DNA of 23,868 nt, from contig PDHQ01000440.1 in NCBI GenBank assembly GCA_003339415.1, forward strand, positions 1 to 23,868, in the 5' to 3' direction. Below, piece after piece: positions 1 to 9,969 of this stretch (the first letter of the stretch is position 1; every line of letters begins with the position of its first letter). The notes beneath the pieces are model-generated. The model had not been told where the DNA came from. It worked only from the letters and a program-made list of their open reading frames with translations, and made no database searches. Made by a program: the position numbers and the translations under genes. This DNA comes from Ophiocordyceps camponoti-saundersi (nom. inval.) (taxonomy: Eukaryota > Ascomycota > Sordariomycetes > Hypocreales > Ophiocordycipitaceae).

Positions 1-230
1 TACCTTTTTCTTTCTTTTATTTAAAATATTAAATAATTATATTTTTAAAAAAAATCATAAAAATCATAGACTCGTGATTTAAATTATCTCTAAAAAAATC
101 ACTTATGAGTGATTTTTTCACGCTAGTGATTTAAATCATAAAAAATCACTTACTAAGCAAAAATCGGTGATTTAAATCACGAAAAATCACATCACTCATG
201 AGTGATTTTTTAACCCCGTGATTTTTTTCG
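1..230. repeat. Palindrome-rich GTGATTT/AAATCAC repeat cluster
   Basis: The heptamer GTGATTT and its complement AAATCAC recur about a dozen times in both orientations. Clear palindromes include 167-180 (14 bp, perfect), 191-206 (16 bp, perfect), 127-138 (12 bp, perfect) and a 26-bp near-perfect one at 93-118. CpA and TpG are common here, unlike the next 22 kb, so this stretch was hardly touched by RIP. The end of the Gypsy-C chromodomain frame (TGA at 196-198, minus strand) lies inside it. It could be the 3' untranslated region of Gypsy-C or a small foldback element inserted into the end of its pol. No target duplication was identified. Confidence 0.75.
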
Positions 231-430
231 AACCCTGCTTATAATTATCTAAAATAGCGTAATATTATAAGCTATCTAATAGCTCCTAAGTTAGTATAAT
301 ATATCCTTTTTATTTTACTAACGCTTAATAACGGGGAGGTTAGCCTTATAGGCATTACTTATAAGCGTTCTTTATAGTAAAAATTTCTTTAATCTCGTAT
401 TCGTTAAGGGATAAGTTATTATTAAAAAAT
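196..430 (-). pseudogene. Gypsy-C chromodomain (end of pol)
   Basis: Reading 430 to 196 on the minus strand gives a C-terminal integrase tail containing NEYEIKEI, followed by YxALVKxKGY and TxELLDSL, with the x positions now stop codons. This matches the chromodomain pattern YLVKWKGY...TWEPLENL, where the Trp and Gln codons have become TAG or TAA. Chromodomains on fungal Ty3/Gypsy integrases direct insertion to heterochromatin marked by histone H3 lysine 9 methylation. The frame closes at TGA 196-198, inside the palindrome cluster. That TGA may be the true stop, since RIP rarely makes TGA. The last 15 or so codons are not RIP-mutated, unlike those before. Confidence 0.8.
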
Positions 431-1850
431 TATAAAAAAAGTTTAAAATAGCTATTAGTAAAGGATTATAATAAAAGTAGATTATATATAGCACGCTTAA
501 GTAAATTAATATAGAATATAAGATATATATCTCTTAAAATATTAAATATAATAGTTAAAAAGGACGGGATAGTAATAACTTTATACTTAGCCTTAAAGTA
601 ATTAAGTTTCTTAAATAAGCGGTTAGAATAAATATAGCGAAGATTTAACTATATAAAGTTACTAACTTAAAATTATTTTACGGGGTAATAAGCACTATTA
701 GAAGCGTCCTATTACTTTTATTAAGCTTACGTAATAGATACCTAAGTAAGCTAAATACCTTCTTATAAATATTAAGCGAAGATAATAGCACGCCCTCTCG
801 GGGAGGTAATTAGTGCGGAAAGTATAAATAGCTATTAGATAAGGTTTAAGTTATATCTATATAGTAAATAATTTAAACTTACGCTTATTATAGATAACTT
901 TTTATTATTTAATATAAGTTAGTAAATAGGTAAGTAAAAAAGCTAGTTAAGCTAGGAGAATAATATTATATAATAAAAGATAGCTTATATTTTTTAATTT
1001 ATTTATTCCGTACCGCTATTAGTTTATAAATAGTAAGCTATTAATATAAGTTATTTAATATTTACAAGGCGGTAAAAAGTTAACTAAAAGTAACTTATTT
1101 AATTTAAACTATAGTTAGATATAATAGCTATAAGAAAACTATAAAAACGCTACTAAGTATAGATAAAACGTTTTACGTAATACTTAGCTTTTGCCTTTTA
1201 TAAATATTATTACCTTTAGCTATATATATTTTAATAGCTAATTAGTAATAATTATAAGGAAGCGGGGCTAAGAAGGATCCGTAATAGGTAAGTTTATTAT
1301 AAAGTTTACGGAGATAGTTACTTAATACTTTTCCGGGGGCGGTAATAGTTATAATAAGCTTTAGCGATAACGGCGTTAAAAGTAATTCCCGTAATAATAA
1401 TAGTTTCGAATAAATCGCGCTATATTAGCTAATATATTATCTTAGTAATAGTAATAATAAAGTAATATAAATATAATATTTTTACTAAGGTGCCTTATAA
1501 GCGGGGAATTATAAGTTTTTTAGATTAAGGTAATTATTAGGGGTTTTTAGTTAGGCACTTAGAGTCGGCCTCGGAATTATAGCTAGCTATTAGCGGAAAG
1601 GGAATAGTTTACAATTTACTTCTTTATGCCCGCCTTAAGAGGGAACTTTTAAGCGCCCTCTTATAGCGCGGTATATCGCACTATATAAAGTAAGTTAAAC
1701 TATAACGCTATAAGCTATAATTCCCTTAAGTACTTATTTACGAAAAAAGCTAGTATTATAAAGGTAATATTTTAGCTTTAAACTAATTATAATCCGAAAA
1801 AATAAATAGATAAAGGCTATATAATACGGCCGAAACGTAAAGCGGTATAT
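431..1850 (-). pseudogene. Gypsy-C integrase and RNase H-integrase spacer (decayed)
   Basis: The minus strand here holds the degenerate integrase of Gypsy-C. Near 1040-1190 a stretch reading RKTFY followed by several Tyr and stop codons resembles the zinc-binding HHCC region (TFYWPxM...CxxC), with Cys and His codons converted to Tyr. Around 430-640 the C-terminal region is much clearer: NRLFKKLNYFKAKYKVI and later IYLIFYINLLK match the fungal Gypsy pattern SKKLDxKxxGPYKI...IHPVFHVSLL. The catalytic DDE core between about 700 and 1000 is not cleanly readable; the expected SDRG position looks altered, so an indel is possible. The chromodomain frame is offset from the RNase H frame, which also implies at least one indel in this stretch. 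Confidence 0.6.
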
Positions 1851-2151
1851 CGTCGCTTTTAATTATAATAAGAGAGGGTATTAAGCTAGGTAGCTTACTT
1901 ACTTAAGCAGTATTATAAATAGAAATTAAAAAAAGTAAGCGTCTTAGCTTATTAAGCTTAATATTCCGATATAGCTTTAGAAATAGTAAAATATTCTAAG
2001 GCCTTATAATCTATAAGTATAGTAAACGGGGAGGAGACGCTTTAGAGTTTAGCTAACTACGCCTTAAAGTAATAGATAATAGTAAGAAATTCCTTATTAT
2101 AAATCGTATAATTCCGTTCCGTAAGCTAAAGCTTTTAAGAGAAATATATTA
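1850..2151 (-). pseudogene. Gypsy-C RNase H, C-terminal part
   Basis: On the minus strand just left of the Gypsy-A insertion the frame reads LTERNYTIYNKEFL and then SSPFTILIDYKALEYF. These are the hallmark LxxAExNYxxxDKEfLAI and FxVxTDHKALxYF blocks of Ty3/Gypsy RNase H. The Asp of TDHKAL is still GAT, but the following His has become Tyr. The frame begins in mid-domain because Gypsy-A cut it. The N-terminal part is at 8103-8330, and the two join in phase through one copy of the 5-bp target site. Confidence 0.85.
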
Positions 2152-2156
2152 TAAGC
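2152..2156. repeat. Gypsy-A target site duplication, left copy (TAAGC)
   Basis: The five bases before the 5' LTR read TAAGC. The five after the 3' LTR (8098-8102) read TAGGC. They differ by one G-to-A transition, as expected for a 5-bp Ty3/Gypsy duplication hit by RIP. Using either copy once restores the Gypsy-C frame. Confidence 0.85.
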
Positions 2157-2481
2157 TATTATACGCTAGTAATTATAAGGATTTCCTCTAAATATTTTAC
2201 GGTAATTTCTAAAAATTTCTAACTATAATTATATAACTTTAGAAACTTTATTATAAAATCCTTAGGAAAACCTTAATAGGAAATTACCCGGAAATAAAGT
2301 TAACTTTTTACTAAGATTTCCCCTTACCCTCTCTTATCTTTACTAGCACGTGCTTTTATATATTTTACTAAGATTTCGCTTATAGGAGTTTTTCCTCTTT
2401 TCTTTCCCTTCTCCTTAGCTTAGAATCTTTATTTATAATATTAATATTATTATTTAATTAATATATATTACGGCTATAATA
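2157..2481 (+). repeat. Gypsy-A 5' LTR (325 bp)
   Basis: It begins TATTATACGC and ends CTATAATA; these fit an ancestral TGTTA...TAACA with TG and CA changed by RIP. It aligns without gaps to 7773-8097. The palindrome GCACGTGC at 2346-2353 (an E-box-like core) is unmutated in both LTRs. A TTTATATATTTTA stretch follows at about 2354-2367 and could be a promoter TATA region, but no start site can be set. I recognised no clear tRNA primer-binding site immediately after 2481. Confidence 0.92.
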
Positions 2482-2780
2482 TTATTCTAAGCTTAACTTT
2501 ACTAGTAAGTAATTAAGAAACTTATACCTTATTTTTATATCCCTATATAAGATAGAAAAAAACTTATTTATAACTAAAACTTAAATTATAACTAGCTTCG
2601 AAATATATATTTAAAGCCCTTAACTAGACTTTTAAGCGATTAAGGAGACTCGCTTTAAAGACGCTTAACTTTATAGTAAAACGGGATATTAGCGAAGATT
2701 AAATTACGATAATAGCTACCTTTTCTTAAAATATTATTAATATAACTATATTATAAAAATAGTATATAAAGATAGCGTAA
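2482..2780 (+). other. Gypsy-A leader, no recognisable gene
   Basis: This AT-rich stretch lies between the 5' LTR and the first readable gag codons. It should contain the primer-binding site and the untranslated leader. I could not match the bases after the LTR to a specific tRNA 3' end, which is expected after CpA-to-TpA mutation. Nothing else is visible. Confidence 0.5.
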
Positions 2781-3760
2781 TTATAAGTATAAGTTATAAA
2801 ACTTTAAGGTTAGTTAATTTAAAAAAACTAAAACTTAAATATAAAAAGGACTTATTAAGAAATATTAACTATATTTAATATAAGTAAAAAGATATTTATC
2901 TTAACCGGAAAAGCTACTTAGGATACTTTTACGCTAATAGCCTTAGTAAGATAGCTAAACTTTTCTTATTTTAATTCTACGAAAATTCGCTATAAGAAGG
3001 TAAGTAAGTTTTTAGGTAAAAAGGAGGATTTTAGTATTTTCCTTATAAACCTAAAAAATAAGATAAAATCTAATAAGATAATTTTTCGAAATAAGTAAGA
3101 TTAGATAAGTATATTATTCCGCATATTAAAAAGGAAAGCTTATAAACTTTTAGAAACTTAATATAACTTAAAAAAACGCCCTTTTTCTAAATTAGCTAAA
3201 ATAATTTAATACTTAGAGTTTACTTATAGAAATCCTAACGAATTTGCTAAAGCTATAAACTAACTTCGTAAACTAAACTTTTTATTAATAAATAAGTAGG
3301 AAATTTAAGAGTTTTTTACGGAGTTTAACTACCTCGTAGCTAAAACCTAAGTTCCCCTAGCTTAGATTAAGTATATATTTTAAAATTATTTACCCGCTAA
3401 TCTTAACCTAAGCTTTCTTACGAAGGCTAAAAATTTATATATAATATATAAGGAATTTTATAAGTATATAAAAAACGCTATATTTTACTAAAAAAAAGAG
3501 TTAATTTACTAGGAGTTTTCCTATAAAAGCTAAGTAAATAAGAAAGTTACTTTAGAAAAATAAAAAAAGATTATAATTATAATTATAACCTTTTACTAAA
3601 AAGGCTAAGCTCTTAGTAAAAATAAGAAAAAAGTTTATTAAGAAAATAATACTTATTTTATTTATAAAAAAAAAGGCTATATAGCTAAAAACTACCTTAA
3701 CTAATAGAAAATAAAAAAAGTCTATAAAGTTTAAATACTTTTACCTAATCCTATTTAGTT
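2780..3760 (+). pseudogene. Gypsy-A gag with CCHC zinc knuckle
   Basis: The capsid-like polyprotein reads in one frame from about 2990: KFLGKKEDFSIFLINLKNKI, then YRNPNEFAKAI, and an EFFTEFNYLVAKT block. This resembles Retrotrans_gag domains, in which the element's own RNA-packaging particle protein is encoded. At 3654-3695 the 14 codons follow the CX2CX4HX4C zinc-knuckle spacing exactly (ancestral CFICKKKGHIAKNC), but all three Cys and the His now read Tyr. These are the changes expected when TGT/TGC and CAT/CAC are RIP-mutated. The start is not identifiable because ATG has been lost. Stops are TAA or TAG at expected Gln or Trp positions. Confidence 0.85.
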
Positions 3761-3859
3761 AGATAACTCTAATTTAAGAAAAAAGTAAGATTATTATAAA
3801 GCTCCTTAATAATCCTAAAAATATTACGCGTAAGATAGAAAATAGAAGAGTTATTTATT

Positions 3860-4450
3860 ATTAATAGTTAAGTTTAAATTAATAATATAGCTTTTTATAC
3901 CTTTACCTTATATAATATTAAAATAAATACCTATTTCTTAATTAGTTATTATTTTATAAAGTAAGTAATAAAGCGCTTAGGCGCTAAGCTTATTTTTATT
4001 TATCTTATCCCCCTTATTAATTTTTAAAGCTATTAAGCTAGCTTAGTTTATAAGTACTTAATTATTACTTTAGTAATTAATAGATAATATTTTTTATAAG
4101 AAATTTACTAAGTAACTAACTACGCTTAGAATCTCTTTATCGGCTTATTCTAAGTAGCGGAGAAAAGGTTATTACTTAATTACGCGGCTTAAAAACTAGT
4201 TTAGCTAAATAACTTACCCGCCCTCGCTAAATACTCGCCCTCGATCTTATTACCTAAAAAGCCTTTTTTTAACGGAAATCTAAACTTAGCTATCTAAGTA
4301 GATATTAAGCGCTAGAACTACTTTCTTTATTAAAATAAGCGTAAATATTAGATCTTCTAATACTTATAAAAGAAAAAGAACTTTATATAGCCTATAAAGG
4401 AAAAAAAGCTAGCCTAAACCTTAATTAAAAATAACTAAAATATTAATAAT
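3860..4450 (+). pseudogene. Gypsy-A aspartic protease region
   Basis: Downstream of gag the frame reads LYNIKINTYFLISYYFIK and then VIKRLGAKLI with YKYLIITLVINR. This fits a retroviral-type aspartic protease (ancestral LxDxGANTYFIS, with the catalytic Asp now Asn) and its flap region. The protease would have cut the Gag-Pol polyprotein. The end of the domain and the link to RT (about 4100-4750) are too decayed to define. Confidence 0.65.
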
Positions 4451-4749
4451 ATAAATAAGGATATTTTAAAAAAGTAACTTATCCGCTAAGTTTAATAAGA
4501 CCCTTACTATATATAATAGAAAAAAATAACCTTATTAATATTTATAATATTTATAAAATTAGAAAATAATAATAATAACTTAATTATAATTACGAAGCTA
4601 AGCTTAGCTAGCTATATATATATAAGATAGGAAATCCTATTCTTTTAAGGTAAAAAACCTAAATATATTACTTATATACGTAATATAATCCCTTTAGCTT
4701 TTATATATTTAGAAAAATTTTTTAATAAAAAGAAAGCTTATATTCTAAC

Positions 4750-6200
4750 TTATCCTTAGCTTAGCTATAATATAATTTTAAAACTTAAAAAGCCCCTAAA
4801 CTTAGTAAGACCTCTTTTTTATAAAATACTAGTAAAATATCTACTTTTAAAAAAAGAGATTATTAACTACTTACTTAAAATTAGTTTTATTAAACTAAAT
4901 ATTAGCCCTTACGCTGCCTTTATTCTCTTCGCCCCGAAACTATATTTAATAGCCTAACGCTTTTATATTAACTACTAATAAATAAATAATTACTTAAAAA
5001 GTTAGATTTTACTAGCTCTCTTTCTAAAAAGTATAGCGTTTAGCTACTAAGAGGCGTAATAATTTTTAAAAATCGATATTATTTAAGCGTTTTACTATCT
5101 CTATCTTAACTTTAATTTTAAGTATTTTATAGCTTTTTATATAAGGTTTAATATATTCTATTAGCTTATTTTTCTATTTAGCTTTAAGGTAAAATTTACT
5201 TAGTTTTAGAATTTTATTAACGCTTAACTTTATAATCTCCTTAACTACTACGTAAGTATATATATTAATAATATATTAATTTACTTAAATAGCGAAGAAA
5301 AGGAATATTAAAAAAAATATTAAGAAATAATTTAGCGCTTATACTAAGCGAACTTATAGGAAAATATCCGGAAATCGAAATTTAATATTATTAAAGTTAA
5401 TTACCTTAGTATAATATTATATATAGGCTAAGGAATAAGCGTAAACCCTTATAAAATATAAATAATCTAAAATTAAAAATTTAAAGATTTTTAAGATTAT
5501 AAAGCTATCTATTTATTCGTAAAATTATATAACTTTATCTAGATTTTCTATTACTATATTAATATTATCGTAGAACTCTTAAACTATTTCTTAAAAAAAA
5601 ATATTATTTTTAAGCTTAGACCGGAATAAAAGAAGGCTTTTAATAAGATAAAGGAACTAGCTATATAAGCCCTAATATTTACTTTTTTCTATCTTAAACG
5701 CCTAACTTAGCTTAAAACTAACGCCTCTTAGAATACTACCGCTAGTATATTTTAATAATAGTAAGATAACTAAGCGTAGAAACTAATAAGCTTTTTCTTA
5801 AAAACGATAAATTTAGCTAAATATATATACCTAATCTAAAATTATAAACTTCTTACTATTATATAAAGCTTTAAGTACTTTTACTTAAAATTACTTAGTT
5901 AGAAGTTTAATATAATTATAAATTATAAAGCTTTAGTTTACTTTATAATAAAAAGATTACTTTTTATTTACTAAATCTAATAGTTTAATTTCTTTATTTA
6001 GTTTAATATCTATTTTTTATATTAACTTAGCTAGTTAAATATAGCTACTAATACCCTTTTACGTAAGATAGCTAAGCTTTTAACCGTAAAAGCTTATAAG
6101 AAAAAGGAAAAGACGCTTATAATAATTCCTTTAGAAAGCCTTAAATTTAAAATCCTAACCTTAACCTTTATAATTACCTTAGTCCGCCTCGAAAAAAACT
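4750..6200 (+). pseudogene. Gypsy-A reverse transcriptase and RNase H
   Basis: RT starts with SPYAAFILFAPK followed by RFYINY, the decayed form of SPxAAPILFxxKxxGxLRFCVDYR. The catalytic YxDD box is at 5261-5272 and now reads YINN, followed by ILIYLNSEE. RNase H follows: KTNAS near 5720 (ancestral TDAS, catalytic Asp lost) and ELLTIIQSFKYFY-like plus INYKALVYF blocks at about 5840-5950. Together these would have copied element RNA into DNA in the particle. Three catalytic acids are Asn by G-to-A change, so the enzyme is inactive quite apart from the many stops. Confidence 0.88.
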
Positions 6201-6329
6201 TTACCTTATTAGGAGCGGAGTTAGTATAATTAATTTAAGAGGAGAACGTAAGCTAGGATCTTAGATTTTACGGTAACCTCCTAGTTATTCTTAAGTAAAA
6301 TAGTTAAAAGCGGCTTTTCCTTCGTATTA

Positions 6330-7770
6330 CCCTAATTTAAAATATATATAAGCTAGCTATCTTCGCTTATAATAGCTAGAATAAGATTACCTAAATACTC
6401 CGGTAAGATTATTACTAGCTTAGAATAAAGTAAAATATTTATTAATATATCTATAACTATTATAAATATTAAAAGAATAAGACCTTATAAAATAAAACCC
6501 TAAGCTTACTATACCTTTTACTTATTCTAATTTCTATATAAAAGTATATAGCTTATAATAAGAAAATTATATTAGAAGACCGCTTTAAGTATAACTACGT
6601 TTAAACTTTTATCTATAAGCTAAGCTAGATTATCGCTATATTACTAAGTAAAAAGAATAATATAATAAAAATACTTATAAGACGCTATTTCTAATACTTT
6701 TATTATCTCTTTAATATACTAAATATATAGATTACCGATAACGCTAACTTATTTATTTTAAGATTTCTTAGTAAAATTAATTAGTTAACTAATATTAAAT
6801 ATTGCTATAGTAATACCTTATACTTATAAATATAAGAAAGCGTAAAGGTAACTAACTAATACTTAAACTAAAAGCTACGGTTTTATATAAATAAATATTA
6901 AGATAATTAAAGTACTTTCTTTCCTACGCTAAATTTCGCGTATAACTCCTTATAGCACGCTTCGATCGGTATAATACCGCTTATAGTTACTTTTAGTAAG
7001 GATATACGGAACTCCCTCTTAATAGCTAATCCCCTAAATCCCTTAATTACTTTAAGCTTAATTATTATAGCTTATAAACTTATTACCCGCGCGTAGGAAG
7101 TATAATAATAAGCTTAATATATTATTAAGAAAGCTTACTATAAGTAGGAAGTATAAGTAAATAAAAAGCGTTACTTAGTAAATTTCGTAGTTAGTAATAA
7201 AGTATTCCTTAGCTATAAAAGCTTTTTTATAACTATACTTATAATACGCTTAAATATATAATAGTTAGGACTTTCTATAGTTATTAAGGAATAAAGCTAT
7301 AGCTATATTTTTAACTTATTAGATAGCTATTAAATAATAAACTTATTTTATACTAACCGCTTTTAAAAAGCCGCTATAAATCCGCTACTAAAGTAAGAGA
7401 TATCTCCCGCTAAGCTAGAAAATATCGATAATATATTAAAATAAGAGGTTAAGTAAATCTTTTAATTTTAAGTTATTAGATAGCGTTATTAGTTAGAATA
7501 TTAAATCCGCTAGCATAGTTATAATCTAAATAAGATATAGTATTTAGCTAGGAATTTCTATTATATACTTATAGCCTTTAAGGAATTCTATAATTATTTC
7601 CTAAATACCGCTAGTCCGCTTATTAATCTCTAATACTAAGTTAAAGCCGCCGCCGTAAATTATAAATATTAAGATAATAATTAAGATAATATAGCTATTT
7701 CCCTAAGTACCTAGCTATATAGTCGCTATTATTAATTTTAATAAGTATATTAAAACTTTTATTAAGGGGT
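6330..7770 (+). pseudogene. Gypsy-A integrase with chromodomain-like C-terminus
   Basis: The zinc-binding N-domain is visible at about 6360-6530: NKITxILR, then IYNYYKY, the relic of an HHCC finger whose CxxC reads YKY-type. The catalytic core gives ITDNANLF near 6732 (ancestral SDRGxxF) and NFAYNSLxHASIGIIPL at about 6930-6990, the conserved FAYNxxxHxSxGxxPF block. The C-terminus (about 7490-7640) reads YLARNFYYILIAFKEFYNYF and SPLINL. This matches the chromodomain-type module found on many fungal Gypsy integrases (W-Y-x-A-x-NF...FH...GPPxxL). The frame runs to the polypurine tract before the 3' LTR. The element would have inserted its DNA via this enzyme; it is now inactive. Confidence 0.85.
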
Positions 7771-7772
7771 AA
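7760..7772 (+). other. Gypsy-A polypurine tract
   Basis: The bases ATTAAGGGGTAA directly precede the 3' LTR. A purine-rich run in this position primes plus-strand DNA synthesis in LTR elements. It supports the LTR boundary at 7773. Confidence 0.6.
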
Positions 7773-8097
7773 TATTATACGCTAGTAATTATAGGGATTT
7801 CTTTTAAATATTTTATAGTAATTTCTAAGGATTTCCGACTATAATTATATAACCTCGGAAACCTTATCGTAAAATCCTTAGGAAAACCTTAGTAGGAAAT
7901 TACCCGGAAATAAAGTCGACCTTTTACTAAGATTTCCCCTTACCCTCTCCTATCTTTACTAGCACGTGCCTTTATATATTTTACTAAGATTTCGCTTATA
8001 GGAGTTTTTCCTCTTTTCTTTCCCTTCTCCTTAGCTTAGAATCTTTATTTATAATACTAATATTATTATTTAGTTAACGTATATTACGGCTATAATA
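7773..8097 (+). repeat. Gypsy-A 3' LTR (325 bp)
   Basis: It aligns to 2157-2481 without gaps, with about 25 differences that are all C/T or G/A transitions. It is less mutated than the 5' copy at several sites, for example CG retained where the other has TA. The GCACGTGC palindrome at 7962-7969 is intact. Confidence 0.92.
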
Positions 8098-8102
8098 TAG
8101 GC
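8098..8102. repeat. Gypsy-A target site duplication, right copy (TAGGC)
   Basis: This pairs with TAAGC at 2152-2156. It is probably the more ancestral copy, because the difference is a G-to-A change. Confidence 0.85.
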
Positions 8103-8330
8103 TATAAAATTTAATTCTAACCGCGCTAAGAGAGATAGCTACCGATTACCTTACCTAAATAGTTTACTTTTACGATAATATCGAGATTAGGGCTTTACTA
8201 AGTAAGGGCGGGGGAGGAGATAAACGTGTTTTTTAATTACTTAAAAGCGTTTTAATAAGCTAGGGTCTAATCGAAAAGGGCGTTACGCTTCGTAAAAGTA
8301 ATAAGTAAGGCTATAAGGGAGGAAAACCGA
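8103..8330 (-). pseudogene. Gypsy-C RNase H, N-terminal part
   Basis: The minus strand reads SPALT, then NLDIIVKVNYLGKVIGSYLS, then a stop, then RG. This is a decayed copy of the Gypsy block LxxFDPxxxxxVETDASGxAIGGxLSQxG. The catalytic Asp of TDAS is now Asn. The frame runs out at the Gypsy-A insertion and resumes in phase at 2151 with the PVVYFSxKL block. Confidence 0.82.
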
Positions 8331-9090
8331 GGGATAAAATTATAATAAAAGTTTATAAAGCTAATAAAGCTATATATACTTTTTACGTAAGTTAATACCT
8401 CCTAGTTTCGAATTACTAAAATCTTAGCTAGGTTTAAGCGTACCTTTTATCTAGCGTAGATAATAAACTTAAAATATTTAACTTTATAAATTATAAATAC
8501 GTATTTATCGAGGTTTAAATATAGTTTAGCTTATTATAATTTCGTAAGAATAATACGGACTTTTTTTAAATAGTTTAAAAGCGACTTACCCGAATAGATA
8601 AGAATATTATTAAGGTAAGTAATAATAAAATCCCTAAAAAAATCGCTTAGGGAAGTATTAATATATCGTTAAAATAAGGCGGGGGCGCTAGCGAGACTAA
8701 AAAAGTAAATAAGGTATTTAAATAGCCTAAAACGCGTATAGAAAGTAGTTAGATATTCCTCGCCCTTCGTAATACGTATCTTATAAAAGGCGGCATATAT
8801 ATTAAGTTTAGTAAACTACTAAGCGCTAGAAAAATTACGTAAAGTTTCCTTTATAAGAGGTAGGAGATAGCGGTCCTACTTAGTAAGTCGATTTAAGGCC
8901 TAATAATTAACGTAAAACCGCTAGCTGCTTTTAAGCTTTTTAGCTAAAAAGACTAGGGCGGCTATAAATAATAAGCTTACGCGAATCTATCCTTTATCTA
9001 TTAAATTAGTAATTTACTTCCGTATTTTAAGGAGGTATTTACGCGGTATATTATATAATAGCCCTTAAGGTAATAGCGGTAAGGATCTAT
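8330..9090 (-). pseudogene. Gypsy-C reverse transcriptase
   Basis: On the minus strand from about 9090 leftwards, LLYNIPRKYLLKIRK precedes IRVSLLFIAALVFLAKK and RFYVNY. These are the relics of GxxYxxxxxELxxLRxxIxxxLxxGxIRxSxSPxxAPVLFxKKxxGxLRFCVDYR. Further left, RLTKxDRYLLPLI and FTKLNIYAAFYKIRIT match the ...KDRYPLPLIxExxxxLxxAxxFTKLDxxxAFHRIRI motif. The catalytic box at 8606-8617 reads YLNN (ancestral YLDD), followed by ILI. Both catalytic acids are Asn. The domain is full length but interrupted by many TAA and TAG codons. Confidence 0.88.
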
Positions 9091-9969
9091 TAAGCTATTA
9101 TTATAGATAGATATAGTAATTATATATATTATAGTAAGGGGGAAGAACGCTCGCTTTTTCTTTATTAAAGAGGTTACTAAAGTTAGATACCTTAGAAAGT
9201 AAAAAAACTAATAAGGTAAAAGGAGACGACGTTTTAATCCGCAAAATACGTAAAATATCCCGTAAGCTTATAATAAGGAAACGATAGCCTATTTACTAAT
9301 AGGATTCGCGCCTTATTAGTATAGTAAAAGTTAAGCTTAAGATAGTAACTATTCGATATTTTTAAACTCGCGTTTTATTATACGAGATAATAAAGTTATC
9401 TATAAAATAAATTATAAGACGTTATTATCTCGTATAAAGAGATATATCGTGCCGCGCTATTTAAGAAAAGCTAAGGATTATATCTTAAGTTAGGCTAGGA
9501 ATTATATATATAATTATAAATATCTACTAGCTATCGATATTAGTAATAAACTAAATAATATAATAAATTAAGGAGAAGTCCTTAAAATAAACTTATTTCT
9601 AATAGCGGATTTAAACTATAGTATAAATTATACGCGGAGTAAGGAGAGGAATATATTAGAAATAGTAACGTTATACCTAAAACTCGCTTACGGTAGCGTA
9701 ATAGTTAAAGCTACTATTTACTTACGCGTCGATAAAGGTAATAAAATTTATAAAAATAAAAATAAGGAGAGGACTTATATTTATATTCCTTATAATATCT
9801 ATAAATTAGTTTTTTAAACTATTATCTATTAAATTAACGCGATTACTTTCCCCTTATAAGAGACTTAGTATAAGGGGGATTTTTTTCCCTAATCCGAATA
9901 AGCGTCTTAGTTAGCCTCTCCTATTTCTACGAAGCGTATAGATAAGAATAAGGGCGAAAATAAGTATAC
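9091..9969 (-). pseudogene. Gypsy-C protease/linker region, poorly readable
   Basis: The order of domains in Ty3/Gypsy elements places the aspartic protease and the protease-RT linker here, between the gag zinc knuckle and RT. The minus strand gives scattered coding-like text with stop codons at likely Gln positions, but I could not find a convincing DSG/DTG active-site remnant in any frame. No competing plus-strand gene is visible. The assignment rests on position only. Confidence 0.45.

Larger units (their letters stand above)
1..2156 (-). mobile_element. Gypsy-C, 3' half: RNase H C-part, integrase, chromodomain
   Basis: This is the downstream half of a minus-strand Ty3/Gypsy chromovirus-type retrotransposon. 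Reading the minus strand from 2151 leftwards gives the rest of RNase H, a spacer, a weakly readable integrase and a well-readable chromodomain. The upstream half continues at 8098-10,930; the 5,941-bp Gypsy-A sits between them. The element's 3' LTR would lie left of position 1 and is not in the window. Positions 2152-2156 (TAAGC) are the left copy of the Gypsy-A target duplication. The element is dead: stops occur every few codons, almost all TAA or TAG where Gln or Trp is expected. Confidence 0.85.
2157..8097 (+). mobile_element. Gypsy-A, complete RIP-inactivated Ty3/Gypsy element
   Basis: This is a 5,941-bp LTR retrotransposon with both LTRs (2157-2481 and 7773-8097), gag, protease, RT-RNase H and integrase with a C-terminal chromodomain-like module, in the order that defines Ty3/Gypsy. 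It lies on the plus strand inside the RNase H of the opposite-strand Gypsy-C. The LTRs are the same length with no indels and differ at about 25 sites, all transitions. RIP has destroyed all coding frames, so the element cannot be autonomous. Its insertion is younger than that of Gypsy-C. Confidence 0.93.

Noticed and set aside
1..230. CRISPR-like array
   Set aside because: Repeats are short, irregular, in both orientations and without spacers of constant length; the organism is eukaryotic.
228..242. TTCGAACCCTGC on the plus strand (GCAGGGTTCGAA on the minus), like a tRNA T-arm or pol III B box
   Set aside because: No acceptor, D-arm or anticodon arm can be built around it, and the same bases translate in frame in the Gypsy-C chromodomain tail.
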